Assembly (NCBI GenBank): GCA_965227445.1
Contig: OZ245751.1
Span: 310,001-374,000, forward strand
Direction of reading: 5' to 3'
From: DT-110 sp030148525
GTDB lineage: Bacteria; Bacteroidota; Bacteroidia; Chitinophagales; Saprospiraceae
DNA: 64,000 nucleotides
In this document: positions 9,848 through 19,727 of the stretch, piece by piece
How positions within the stretch are numbered: the stretch's first letter is position 1
Layout: each line of letters opens with the position of its first letter
The notes under the pieces: model-generated
The model's input: only the letters and a program-made list of their open reading frames with translations
Database searches by the model: none
What the model was told of the DNA's origin: nothing
Position numbers and translations under genes: made by a program

Positions 9848-9978
9848 AAATGTCAGGTCGGGCATAAACCAACTGTGAAGAAGGTGATATTCAAAGCCCA
9901 ACCTTCCGGTAGAAGGTAGTAGGTATAGGGTATATGGATTCAGGCAATTCTCACAACCTGTGCCAAATATGACTTCCT

Positions 9979-10018
9979 AAAAAAAGATCGCCAGCCCAAC
10001 GTATGTGGACCGGCGACC
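9979..10018 (-). terminator. terminator of the sigma/anti-sigma operon
   Basis: On the minus strand GGTCGCC ... GGCGATC forms an imperfect stem followed by T7 (9985-9979). It sits about 110 bases after the stop of the gene at 10129. It lies in the 281-base gap after rnr, where nothing else was recognised. Confidence 0.65.
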
Positions 10019-10128
10019 CTCGCTTCATAAAGGAAAACTCAGTGATAACTCACTTCGTGTTGGTCATTTCATATAGTAGATACCCCGACTAAGGAAAACG
10101 TTGCCCGGGTATCGCATTTTTCTGAGGA

Positions 10129-11442
10129 TTATACTTTTTTGCGAAAGCCAATGAAAAGGCCGGAGGTGAAGTAGCGCTGATCGAGCACATAGCCAGGAAC
10201 AGTAACGGACTGTGGTCGCCATTTAAAGTGTGGCTCGACCAAAATATCAAACTGATCATTCAATCGGTAAGTAACGCCCACGCTCCCGTACATGGCAAGG
10301 CCCAGGCGGTTGCGGTATGCGTGATAGGTATCGGGGCGGTCGCCTGAGAACGCAACGGGTTCAAAGGTGGATGGAGACAGGAACTCCCCACTCTGTGTAA
10401 AGAGCATATTGATAAAAGTACCTCCGTTCAGCGAAACCCGGAATTTGGAACCCGCCGAAAATTCATACCCGACCAGTAGGGGTATATCCACCGTTGTATA
10501 GCGGTTGTTGCTGAACTGTTGCAACGAAACAAAGTCGACAACGGTATCGGTTCCGATTACCTGACCGTTGGGGCCATAGGCAGTGGTGACGGTGATGCGC
10601 TCTTCCTCCTCTGTCTCGTAGGTAAACTGTTCGTTGATCTGAGAGTAATTCAAACCGGACCGAACGGCAAAACCAGCAGGTGAGATAGTGGAAAAGCGAA
10701 CCCCCGCACTAAAGCCGTAGCGGAACGACTCGCTTGCATTACGGGCTTGTGCATAATCTGTGAATTGCGGGCTGATAGGCTCTAGTGTACGCGATACGAT
10801 ATCCGGCGAGACCATGAAATCGATAGATGAGGTCCAGATGCGGGTTTCTTCAAATTTGGCGCAAGCCAGTTCTTCCTCTATGATGGGATTGTCCACGGTT
10901 GCTTGCCGCGATGGCAGAAGGATCACACTGGCGTCGGGATTGCTTTCTGGTGGCAGGGAGCGATTAGCCATTGGCAAACGGGTAACCCGGACGTGACGTA
11001 CCACCGACCGGGCCCGTACAGACTGCTCGTTGCGTGCGGGCAGACTGGCGACGATCACTGGAGAGCGGTCAGTTTTTTGGGTATAAGTGGCGGCAGCCAG
11101 TGAAGCTTGAGCGTCGGCCAACAGTTCCCTGGTCGAGCTTGGAGCTTGTGGCGGCAGTATATTATTTGCGGTAGCCGGAGCTATTGCGGGTGAAGGATGG
11201 GAGAAATCGGGTCCGGGGATGGGTAAATCATCGCTTTGATCGGCGACCTGCCAGAGCAGGGCACCAATACCGATCAGGACCAGGAATAAGCCGGCCCAGG
11301 GCATCCATTTTTTAGAGCGCCGGATAGTCTGAGTTGATTGCCGTTGTTCAGCAATACGGTCCCAAACGTGCATAGGCGCTTCGTAGCTATGATCGTTTAG
11401 CTGTTCGCGAAAAAGTTCGTCTAATGGATGCTTTTCACTCAT
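10129..11442 (-). CDS. inner-membrane anchored beta-barrel-like protein coupled to an ECF sigma factor
   Basis: 437 residues. Residues 1-45 are a polar cytoplasmic segment (MSEKHPLDELFREQL...), 46-66 form one transmembrane helix (WAGLFLVLIGIGALLW), about 70-200 are a Ser/Pro/Ala-rich linker, and about 200-437 look like an outer-membrane beta-barrel or porin-like fold (SFRYGFSAGVRFSTISPAGF, ending in GLFIGFRKKV). Its start overlaps the stop of the sigma gene by four bases (ATGA), so the two are translationally coupled. An anti-sigma role for the cytoplasmic segment is inferred from position and topology only; it has no recognised zinc-type anti-sigma motif. Confidence 0.75.
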   Translation of the reverse strand: MSEKHPLDELFREQLNDHSYEAPMHVWDRIAEQRQSTQTIRRSKKWMPWAGLFLVLIGIGALLWQVADQSDDLPIPGPDFSHPSPAIAPATANNILPPQAPSSTRELLADAQASLAAATYTQKTDRSPVIVASLPARNEQSVRARSVVRHVRVTRLPMANRSLPPESNPDASVILLPSRQATVDNPIIEEELACAKFEETRIWTSSIDFMVSPDIVSRTLEPISPQFTDYAQARNASESFRYGFSAGVRFSTISPAGFAVRSGLNYSQINEQFTYETEEEERITVTTAYGPNGQVIGTDTVVDFVSLQQFSNNRYTTVDIPLLVGYEFSAGSKFRVSLNGGTFINMLFTQSGEFLSPSTFEPVAFSGDRPDTYHAYRNRLGLAMYGSVGVTYRLNDQFDILVEPHFKWRPQSVTVPGYVLDQRYFTSGLFIGFRKKV

Positions 11443-11975
11443 ACTGCAATCTTTTGCATCTGTTCCACTTGGGCTTGCAGCATCTTCCGGGCTTTAACCA
11501 ATTGTGACCGGGAGGTGCTTTCCTGGATTCCCAGGGTGTCTGCAATTTCTTTGTGGGAGTACCCTTCGATGGCGTAGAGATTGAATACAACCCGGTAACC
11601 ATCGGGGAGGGCAGCGATCAGGCGCATGAGTTCTTCGGATTGCAGATGTCCGTAAATGGTCGGATCTGCCCCTTGGTCGTGGGTGTGTTCCAGACCAATT
11701 TGCTCGTGTGAGAACCGTTTGCGGTCGTAGTTTTTCAATGCCGTGTTGATGACAATCCGGCGAATCCAGCCTTCAAAGGATCCTTTGAACTGAAATTTTT
11801 CCAGATTGTCGAAGACCTTAATAAAGGCATCCTGGAGCACATCTTCTGCCTCCATGCGATGGCGGGTATACCGCGTGCATACGGCCAGCATTTTACCGGC
11901 ATAGCGCCGGAAGACTTCCTGTTGGCAGTCCCGGTCTTCTCGTATGCAACCCTGGATGAGGTCCTTTTCAGTCAC
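11439..11975 (-). CDS. ECF-type RNA polymerase sigma factor
   Basis: 178 residues. Region 2 spans about 22-90 with AEDVLQDAFIKVFDNL and the DNA-melting segment GWIRRIVINTALKNY. Region 4 (about 120-172) has LPDGYRVVFNLYAIEGYSHK followed by a helix-turn-helix ending QLVKARKMLQ. Regions 1 and 3 are absent, typical of ECF sigmas. First gene of a two-gene operon with a membrane protein that probably controls it. Target genes are unknown. Confidence 0.93.
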   Translation of the reverse strand: MTEKDLIQGCIREDRDCQQEVFRRYAGKMLAVCTRYTRHRMEAEDVLQDAFIKVFDNLEKFQFKGSFEGWIRRIVINTALKNYDRKRFSHEQIGLEHTHDQGADPTIYGHLQSEELMRLIAALPDGYRVVFNLYAIEGYSHKEIADTLGIQESTSRSQLVKARKMLQAQVEQMQKIAV

Positions 11976-12150
11976 GACGATCTACTTGAATGATCGCCTC
12001 TCCATTGGGATAGAGGCGGTAAATACCTGATTCGCTGCTTGGTTTCTACAATGTACAGAAATTGAGCTTAAACTACAGTATGATCCAACAACGTATTGGC
12101 CCCGGAAATTATTCTATTTTGCTGGCCAACTTGTACCTTATTCCGTAAAA

Positions 12151-12576
12151 ATGGCAGAAAAACCAACCCCCACTCAGATTATTGATCAGATGATAGAAAA
12201 GGATGCTTTCAGCCAGTGGCTTGGCGTAAAACGGGAAGAGGAAGGCCCCGGATATTGCCGCCTGTCCATGGAGGTGAAACCATCCATGCTCAATGGCTTT
12301 GGAATTGCCCACGGGGGCATCTCCTTTTCCCTGGCCGACAGTGCGTTTGCTTTCGCTTCCAATAGCCGGGGGCAACACGCAGTTTCTATCGAAACCTCAA
12401 TCGCTCACCATCAGGCAGTTCGGGCAGGTGACCAACTGATTGCTTTCGCAAAAGAAGTTTTTTTGGGCAACAAAATCGGAACCTACCTCGTAGAAGTATA
12501 CCAACAGAACAACGAGCTCGTAGCATCCTTTAAAGGAACTGTTTATCGCACGAGCCGTGCTTGGGAGACTATCTAG
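12151..12576 (+). CDS. paaI: PaaI-type hotdog-fold thioesterase
   Basis: 141 residues. A single hotdog domain with the PaaI signature MLNGFGIAHGGISFSLADSA (about 49-68); the aspartate of LADSAF is the expected catalytic residue. PaaI hydrolyses CoA thioesters of ring-hydroxylated phenylacetate, which relieves stalled intermediates of phenylacetate breakdown. No other paa genes are nearby, so the physiological substrate is open. The start is 16 bases inside a T-rich leader. Confidence 0.85.
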   Translation: MAEKPTPTQIIDQMIEKDAFSQWLGVKREEEGPGYCRLSMEVKPSMLNGFGIAHGGISFSLADSAFAFASNSRGQHAVSIETSIAHHQAVRAGDQLIAFAKEVFLGNKIGTYLVEVYQQNNELVASFKGTVYRTSRAWETI

Positions 12577-12657
12577 CTATCATTATTTAGCACGAACAGT
12601 ATAGAAAAATAGTATTTATTCCGTTATTGTGGAATATGTATCTTTTTTCTATACTAG

Positions 12658-12688
12658 TTGTTATATATTCTGAAAATTGGTATCTTTG
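12658..12688 (+). promoter_or_regulatory. promoter of the giant S8 protease gene
   Basis: TTG (12658-12660), 20 bases, TATCTTTG (12681-12688): a perfect match to the Bacteroidota consensus. It implies a 5' untranslated leader of about 200 bases before the start at 12903; the rest of this 326-base gap holds nothing else recognised. Confidence 0.75.
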
Positions 12689-12902
12689 AAAGTCAGATAC
12701 TTAGGTGTGATACTAGCAGCTTTTCTTCAGTCCTCCCTGTCAGTGCACACCTCCGCGTTCTTACCTCACAAACGATTCACGTCATAACAGAAGGTCACCA
12801 AAACCGTATTGTACGTTTGCCTGAACAGTAGTTCAGGGTACTCAGCTTGCGTTGGTCAAAGGAACCCCTGAAGACGCAGACCACGCGAAAACCCTAACAT
12901 CT

Positions 12903-15900
12903 ATGTCTAAACTATGTACAGCACTATTGCTGTTTGTATCGGTCGTGGTACAAGCACAGGTGAATTACGCTTTGGTTTTTAAATCGGGGATACAGGATGA
13001 AACCTCAGTTAGTAGTCCGGAAGAGTTGGATCGATCCGCGGTTGAGACTGCGCGTTTTGGGGGGCATTACTACGTACTGGTGCAATTTTCCGGTATACCG
13101 GATGATTTCCAGCGGCAGCAGCTTGCTCAACAAGGTGTTACGCTCTATTCCTACGTGCCTCACTTCGCCTACATAGCTCGCATCGATCAGGGTGCCGCTT
13201 TGGAGTCACTGCCCGTCAGGGGGGTATTCCCTCTGCAGCCGCATCACAAACTAAGCCGGTCACTGCTGGACGGTGATTATCCTATCTATGCACTGGAGGG
13301 AAATACTATTGTACTGGACCTCTTTTTGTTTCCCGATATCGACCCCAATCTGGTCAGCCAGCGACTGACCGGTCGCGGATATACCATTCAATCCCGTGAA
13401 CAATCTCTCCGCGTCTCCCTGCCACTCACCGAACTCCAATGGCTGGCCAGTCAATCCTTTACCTTGTTTTTGGATGTTTCGGCCCCCGACCCCGAAACCG
13501 AGCCCGACGGACTGCGTGCCCGCGCTATGCAACGCCTGAATCGAGTGAGCCGGGGCCCCGGCGAAGGACTCGATGGCGCCGGGGTAACAGTTGCTATCGG
13601 AGATGATGGCCGGGTCGATCACCCCGACATCAACGATCGCCTGATCGATTTGACCGAAGCTGATTTTGGAATCCACGCTGAAATGACCAGCGGTATCCTG
13701 GCCGGTAGCGGAAACCTCGACCCAATGGCCATGGGCATGGCTCCGGCTGCCAGGGTGAAATTGTTGGATATCGATGGGTACCCCCAAATCTTTAAAGCCG
13801 AAGAGTATTTCGAATCCGAGCGGGTCGTCATTACCTCGACTTCCTTCGGGGAAGGATGCGGTGGACTGTACACCGTAAATACCCGATATATCGACGATCA
13901 GGTACACGAAAACCCACATTTGCTACACGTCTTTTCTGCCGGTAATAATGCCACCTTCGCCTGCAGTAATCGCTTCGCTAACTTTAAAAGCCCCGACGGA
14001 CTGTTCTTCGGTAATATTTCGGGTGGTATGAAAGCCGGTAAAAATGTATTGGCCGTAGGTAATGTGGAGCTCTACGATTACCTGCAGATACGGAGCAGTC
14101 GGGGCCCCGCCTCCGACGGCCGCATCAAGCCCGATATCGTTGCCATGGGGCAGGGGCAATATACGCTGGGTGAAGACGGTGCTTACCAATACGGAGGAGG
14201 TACGTCCGCTGCCGCTCCCTCTCTCGCCGGTACGGCAGCTCTGTTGTATCAGGCCTATCGCGAGGATCATTCCAATCAGGACCCGACATCCGATCTGATC
14301 AAAGGATTACTCTTAAATACTGCTGACGACCTGGGACGGCCCGGCCCGGATTACGAATACGGATGGGGGCGCGTAAATGGTGCTCGTGCCCTGGAAGCAC
14401 TGCGCAATGAACAGTACAGCAAAGGCAGTATTCGCCACGGGGAAACTCAAACACATACTATTCAGGTGCCAACCGGTACGGGGCGGCTACGGGCAATGAT
14501 CTATTGGCACGATCCGGCCGGATCACCTCTGGCGGGAGAAGCGCTGGTCAATGACCTGGACCTTACCATGAATACGCCTTTCGGCAAAAAAATACTGCCC
14601 TGGCGACTGAGTACCATTTCGTCTTACGACAGTCTGACCAAGCCGGCCTGGCGGGCAGCTGATCACCTCAATAATGTGGAACAGGTAACACTGGACCAAC
14701 CCACTCCGGGTACCTATACCCTGACGGTTAAGGGGCAGCGTTTGCCGGAAGGCCCGCAAAACTACGTCCTGGTGTACTTCCTGGAGGACAAGGACATGCA
14801 CATCACGTACCCGGCCGACGGGGAAGGGTTGGTGCCGGGTGAAGAGATCGTAGTGCGCTGGGATGCACTGCCGGCTCAAGGTAGCTTCCAGTTACAGTAT
14901 TCCGGCAATGGCGGACTGACCTGGACCACCGTATCGTCCAATATTTCGGCGACTTCCCGCCATCTGTCCTGGAAAGTACCCGATCAGGCTACAGGATCGG
15001 CGCGCTTACGCCTGCGCAGATCAGGAGAATCGGCCGTAAGTGAGCGCTTCGGCATCATCGGTCAGCCCGATTTTCAGGTAGCCTATCACGACGATGAACA
15101 CGCTAAAATGACCTGGGAATCAGTACCGGGAGCAACGGTCTATGATGTATTCCAACTGCAGGATGGCTTCATGACCCGAATCGGGTCGACCAGCTCGACA
15201 TCATACCTTCTTCCGCAAAACAGTGCCTGGGAAAGTAATTGGTACAGCTTATGTGCCCGAAATGGCCAGAATAACGTAGCTGGCCGGCGGGCTATCGCCA
15301 AAAAATACGTACACCGTTTCTGTGAACGGGAGGTGACCATTCGCTTCCGGTTCGACTTCTATCCCGCTGAAACGACCTGGGAGATCGTGGCGGAAGATGG
15401 GTCGGTGCTCACCTCGGGTGGTCCCTACCCCGGGAATATGGCAAATAAACAATTGGAAGTGTCGGAATGCCTGCCTTCCGGCTGCTTTACATTCAACGTG
15501 TACGATACCTTCGGTGACGGTATTTGCTGCTCGAGCGGTGACGGATATTATCAGGTGCTGGATGAAGAAGGAAACCTGCTGGCTGCCGGAGGTAAGTTTG
15601 ATCAAAAGGATTCCAAGGAGTTTTGCATGAGCCAAACCGGTGAATTAGCGGTGCAAATCCAGGAAACCCAGGCTGTTCAGTGTGCCGGTGGCAGCAATGG
15701 TACCCTTACTGCCATCGTTACCGGTGCTTCCGGAGAGGAGGTTTACCAATGGAGCAACGGACAAACTACACCTACCATTACCGGGCTGAATGCCGGGACC
15801 TATTCCGTAACGGTAACCTCCGGTAATCTTACCGAAACAGCACAGTATCAACTCACTGATCCGGACGCAGTAGCGATAACCCTGATCCGTGAACACAATG

Positions 15901-18900
15901 CCTGTGCCGGTGAACGAAATGGATCGATCAATGCGCTGGTGCAGGGCGGAACTCCTCCCTACACCTATCAGTGGAACAACGGACGCATCGGGACTAACCT
16001 AAGTGACCTGAGTGCGGGGACCTACCGGCTCACCGTGACCGATGCAGCTAATTGCACGCAGGTAGCCGCCGCCACAATTACGGAACCCTCAGCACTTGAT
16101 CTGGTCGTTAACGTCCAGGAGCCAAGCTGTGCGGATGAGCACGACGGGCAAATCACGGTTTCAGTTTCCGGCGGACAGTCTCCGTATTCCATTCATTGGA
16201 ACAACGGAACCTCCGGCCCCCATCTTGGTAGTTTACCGGGAGGGAACTACTCAGTCACTGTAACTGATAACAGTGGATGTACTGTTACCGAAACGATTCG
16301 ATTAACGGCACCAGCTCCGCTTAGTGTACAGATTTTACAAGAAGAAGCCTCCTGCGAACAAAGCGCCAAACGCCTCAGGGCAATGGTTCAAGGTGGTCAG
16401 CAGCCTTACGCAGTCGAGTGGAGTGATGGCTCTACCGGCTTGAGTATCGATCACCCCACACGTACTTCCTATCAGGTTACCGTGACCGATGCCAATGGTT
16501 GCCAGACCAATGCCTCGGTTCAGTTAGACCAGCAGGATGCGCTCCGCATGGAGGTGGAAACTCAGGATCCCACCTGTGCTGATGTTGAAAATGGCTTTGT
16601 CCGGTTACAAGTCACTGGTGGCCAGCAACCGTACCAGTATGAATGGTCGTCAGGGTCGTCAGCTGATCAGATAAAAAACCTTCCGGCAGGCACCTTTCGG
16701 GCAACCGTGACGGATGCTTTGGGCTGTAGCCTGGAAACGGTAGTTACCCTTCGCGCCCCCGAACCATTGGTCGGCTCGCTCTCAAAGACTGATGTTTCCT
16801 GTGCTGCCAATCGCGACGGAGCCATTCAATTGCAGATTAGCGGAGGGAATGCACCCTATAGTTACCGCTGGAGTGATGGCCGCCGACAAGCTTCAAGGTC
16901 AAATCTATCACCAGGGTTATACCGGGTCACCGTAACGGATGCCAATGGCTGCACCTGGACGGATCATACGACCATTATGGCTCCTTCGGTTATGGATATT
17001 TCCTTATCAGCCACTTCTGTGACCTGCCCGGGAGCGAACGACGGCCAATTGACCGTATCCGTTAATGGTGGCAAACCTCCTTATCAGTACCAATGGAACC
17101 GAGCCGTGAATATCCAAAACGGGGTGGCATCAGATCTGGCACCCGGGCTTTACACCCTGATCGTAACCGACGACAATGGTTGTAGTGAGGCCGCCTCGGT
17201 TACAGTTTCCGAGCCCGGGCTATTACAAATGTCTCTGGATGTGACCCAGCCGGGTTGCGGAGAGGATTACGGTCGGGTATTGCCGCATACGACGGGCGGA
17301 ACTCCGCCCTACTCGTACCGATGGAGTCACGGCAGTCGCCAGCGTGAAGCCGTAAATTTGAGGCTTGGGACTTACCAGGTCACAGTATCGGACGCTAATG
17401 GTTGTGAAACCAACCAAAGCATACAGATCGAACGTACCGGGGACTTACTGGTCGAATTGGAAGTAACGCAACCCAGTTGTCCGGAATCCAAAGACGGCCG
17501 TCTGCGAGTGGTCGCCACGGGCGGTAGTGGCGATTATACGTACAGATGGTCAGCCGGAGGTAGTTTGCCCGTTCGTTCTCAACTCGGTGAAGGCATGTAC
17601 GATATTACAGTCTCCGATAAAAATGGTTGTACGGTAGTCCGCGAAGCTGAGTTAAAGGCTCCGGCCGCTCCCGAATGGATCATCGATACTCAGGCCCCTA
17701 CTTGTGCAGGAGCTGATGATGGACGAATAGCCATCCAGTTACAGGGTGGGGAAGGCCCCTTTACGATCGATTGGTCGAATGGTCACGTAGGTCCCGTCCA
17801 GACCGGGTTGGCGGCAGGTACCTACACCTTTACCATTACCAGCACGAATGGTTGTGCCTGGATCGAATCGGTTGTCCTGGCCGAATCCGATCCGTTACAG
17901 ATCGGAGCTGATATCACGGACGTGAGTTGTAGCGGTAATACAAGAGGAAAGATTGAGGCCAGGGTTCAGGGCGGACAAGCACCCTACTCCTGGGCCTGGG
18001 GCAATGGTGCAACCGGTCCGCAACTCGATCAGCTTGCGCCCGGAACCTACACAGTGACCGTAACGGATGCCGGTGGCTGCTCGGTATCCGCCAGTTTCGA
18101 GGTCGAAACGGCAGGTAATCTGGGGCTGGCCTTTGAAACCATTGATCCGTCCTGTGCCGGTGAGACCAACGGGTTCGTATTACCGGTGGTGAGCGGCGGT
18201 TCGGAGCCGTATACCTATGTGTGGTCGAACGGAGCATCGGCTGCTCAGCTGACTGATGTCCCCGCCGGGACGTATACGGTCACCATCACCGATGCCAACG
18301 GGTGCGCGATCGAGGGTGAAGTTACCTTAAAAGCTCCTTCGCCCCTGACGGTGGAAGGGCAGGTTCAACATGCCGGACCGGGTGTTTTAGGCTCGATTGA
18401 GGTGCAAACAACGGGGGGCGAAAAACCGTATTCCTATCTCTGGGGGTCGGGAGAAACCTCCTCGGCACGCTTTAATCTGGGGGCTGGCACCTACTCTGTT
18501 ACTGTAACCGATGCCCTTGGTTGTACGGCTGAAACCTCTTTTACCATTGAGCAGTCCTCTGATACCTACTGTGAACATTACGCTCGCAGTGCAGAGTACG
18601 AATGGATTCGGGGTATTAGCATCGGAAATTTTGACAACGAAAGTGGCATCGATCGTGGCTACGGTAATTACCTGCATAAGATCATTGAACTCAAGTCAGG
18701 ACAAGAATACGACCTGACCCTTCGCCCGGGCTATGGTTTGCGTGAATACTTTGAAAACTGGTACATCTGGATCGATCTCAACGGCGACCGCGATTTCGAC
18801 GACGAGGGTGAGCAGATACTACACGTACGCGAACGCGGCGATCACCGCGGAACGATTACACTACCGGCCTTAGATCACTCTATAACCACCCGCATGCGGG

Positions 18901-19727
18901 TAGCTATGCGTTTCCTGGATGATCCCAGCGCTTGTGGTGTGTTTTCCTACGGAGAGGTGGAGGATTATACGGTTCACCTGAATGCAGGGCAACCCACCTA
19001 TTGTCGGTCAGCAGGTTCGGTTACCACCTTCGACTGGATCGAGGCAGTAAGCGTGAACGACACACGCATCGTCAGCGGTGATGATGGGGGGTATGCCGAT
19101 CGCACGGATAACCCCGTTACGGTGGATCGCGATGTACCCTTGCGATTGGGGCTTACGGTTGGTCACAATCGCAGTGTAAGTGATCAGTACTGGCGCGTTT
19201 GGATCGATTTCGACCGCGACGGATCATTCAAAAAAGACGAGCAGGTATTGGCCGCAAGGGCCTACGAAACTACACTACAGGCGAATTTCAACCTGCCGGG
19301 GGGACTGCAAACGGGGGTTTACCGAATGCGAGTTGCCCTGCGTTGGGGGTCGGCTCCTGATCCTTGTTCCTCCTTCCATTGGGGGGAGGTGGAAGATTTC
19401 GCCCTGCAGATCCATCAAGATGCTGAAAACTGGTATCCGGCTGTACACTGGCCTTCCGGCAATCAAATCGAGCAATCGACAAAGCGGGAGGAGGTAATGG
19501 CTTATCCAAATCCCGGTCCGGGACGAATAACCCTGGAGTGGCAGACCGAAGAGGCGTGGACCGGTACGTGTCGGGTGCTCGATCTATTTGGACGAGTGGT
19601 GCATCGTACGGAGTGGAGTCTGGAAGCGGGCCCGCAACGGCAGGTCCTGTCCTTGGATGACCTCCCACCCGGTACTTACCACTTGCAGTGGGGATCACAG
19701 CTGGTACCGGTTGTTATTAGTCGATAA
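12903..19727 (+). CDS. secreted S8 (subtilisin) protease with 13 SprB repeats, two GEVED domains and a T9SS sorting domain
   Basis: 2274 residues from ATG 12903, chosen because it gives a clean signal peptide (MSKLCTALLLFVSVVVQA); the frame also has an ATG at 12852. Order: N-terminal region (20-215), S8 domain (about 220-520) with catalytic Asp in VAIGDDGRVDHP, His in GIHAEMTSGILAG and Ser in GGGTSAAAPSLAG, then a beta-sandwich module and linker region ending in a Cys-rich TFGDGICCSSGDGYY segment. Thirteen tandem SprB-type repeats of about 73 residues follow (nt 15660-18560; pattern C-G-GG-PY-Y-W-G-AGTYxVTVTDANGC). Two GEVED domains (FSYGEVEDY and FHWGEVEDF) and a T9SS type A sorting domain starting AYPNPGPG close the protein. 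It should be exported across the outer membrane and held at the surface. SprB repeats occur in the gliding adhesin SprB, so adhesion plus proteolysis is a fair inference. Confidence 0.93.
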   Translation: MSKLCTALLLFVSVVVQAQVNYALVFKSGIQDETSVSSPEELDRSAVETARFGGHYYVLVQFSGIPDDFQRQQLAQQGVTLYSYVPHFAYIARIDQGAALESLPVRGVFPLQPHHKLSRSLLDGDYPIYALEGNTIVLDLFLFPDIDPNLVSQRLTGRGYTIQSREQSLRVSLPLTELQWLASQSFTLFLDVSAPDPETEPDGLRARAMQRLNRVSRGPGEGLDGAGVTVAIGDDGRVDHPDINDRLIDLTEADFGIHAEMTSGILAGSGNLDPMAMGMAPAARVKLLDIDGYPQIFKAEEYFESERVVITSTSFGEGCGGLYTVNTRYIDDQVHENPHLLHVFSAGNNATFACSNRFANFKSPDGLFFGNISGGMKAGKNVLAVGNVELYDYLQIRSSRGPASDGRIKPDIVAMGQGQYTLGEDGAYQYGGGTSAAAPSLAGTAALLYQAYREDHSNQDPTSDLIKGLLLNTADDLGRPGPDYEYGWGRVNGARALEALRNEQYSKGSIRHGETQTHTIQVPTGTGRLRAMIYWHDPAGSPLAGEALVNDLDLTMNTPFGKKILPWRLSTISSYDSLTKPAWRAADHLNNVEQVTLDQPTPGTYTLTVKGQRLPEGPQNYVLVYFLEDKDMHITYPADGEGLVPGEEIVVRWDALPAQGSFQLQYSGNGGLTWTTVSSNISATSRHLSWKVPDQATGSARLRLRRSGESAVSERFGIIGQPDFQVAYHDDEHAKMTWESVPGATVYDVFQLQDGFMTRIGSTSSTSYLLPQNSAWESNWYSLCARNGQNNVAGRRAIAKKYVHRFCEREVTIRFRFDFYPAETTWEIVAEDGSVLTSGGPYPGNMANKQLEVSECLPSGCFTFNVYDTFGDGICCSSGDGYYQVLDEEGNLLAAGGKFDQKDSKEFCMSQTGELAVQIQETQAVQCAGGSNGTLTAIVTGASGEEVYQWSNGQTTPTITGLNAGTYSVTVTSGNLTETAQYQLTDPDAVAITLIREHNACAGERNGSINALVQGGTPPYTYQWNNGRIGTNLSDLSAGTYRLTVTDAANCTQVAAATITEPSALDLVVNVQEPSCADEHDGQITVSVSGGQSPYSIHWNNGTSGPHLGSLPGGNYSVTVTDNSGCTVTETIRLTAPAPLSVQILQEEASCEQSAKRLRAMVQGGQQPYAVEWSDGSTGLSIDHPTRTSYQVTVTDANGCQTNASVQLDQQDALRMEVETQDPTCADVENGFVRLQVTGGQQPYQYEWSSGSSADQIKNLPAGTFRATVTDALGCSLETVVTLRAPEPLVGSLSKTDVSCAANRDGAIQLQISGGNAPYSYRWSDGRRQASRSNLSPGLYRVTVTDANGCTWTDHTTIMAPSVMDISLSATSVTCPGANDGQLTVSVNGGKPPYQYQWNRAVNIQNGVASDLAPGLYTLIVTDDNGCSEAASVTVSEPGLLQMSLDVTQPGCGEDYGRVLPHTTGGTPPYSYRWSHGSRQREAVNLRLGTYQVTVSDANGCETNQSIQIERTGDLLVELEVTQPSCPESKDGRLRVVATGGSGDYTYRWSAGGSLPVRSQLGEGMYDITVSDKNGCTVVREAELKAPAAPEWIIDTQAPTCAGADDGRIAIQLQGGEGPFTIDWSNGHVGPVQTGLAAGTYTFTITSTNGCAWIESVVLAESDPLQIGADITDVSCSGNTRGKIEARVQGGQAPYSWAWGNGATGPQLDQLAPGTYTVTVTDAGGCSVSASFEVETAGNLGLAFETIDPSCAGETNGFVLPVVSGGSEPYTYVWSNGASAAQLTDVPAGTYTVTITDANGCAIEGEVTLKAPSPLTVEGQVQHAGPGVLGSIEVQTTGGEKPYSYLWGSGETSSARFNLGAGTYSVTVTDALGCTAETSFTIEQSSDTYCEHYARSAEYEWIRGISIGNFDNESGIDRGYGNYLHKIIELKSGQEYDLTLRPGYGLREYFENWYIWIDLNGDRDFDDEGEQILHVRERGDHRGTITLPALDHSITTRMRVAMRFLDDPSACGVFSYGEVEDYTVHLNAGQPTYCRSAGSVTTFDWIEAVSVNDTRIVSGDDGGYADRTDNPVTVDRDVPLRLGLTVGHNRSVSDQYWRVWIDFDRDGSFKKDEQVLAARAYETTLQANFNLPGGLQTGVYRMRVALRWGSAPDPCSSFHWGEVEDFALQIHQDAENWYPAVHWPSGNQIEQSTKREEVMAYPNPGPGRITLEWQTEEAWTGTCRVLDLFGRVVHRTEWSLEAGPQRQVLSLDDLPPGTYHLQWGSQLVPVVISR

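Noticed and set aside
12852..12902. Upstream ATG for the S8 protease
   Set aside because: It would place 17 polar residues before the signal peptide; ATG 12903 gives a standard signal.
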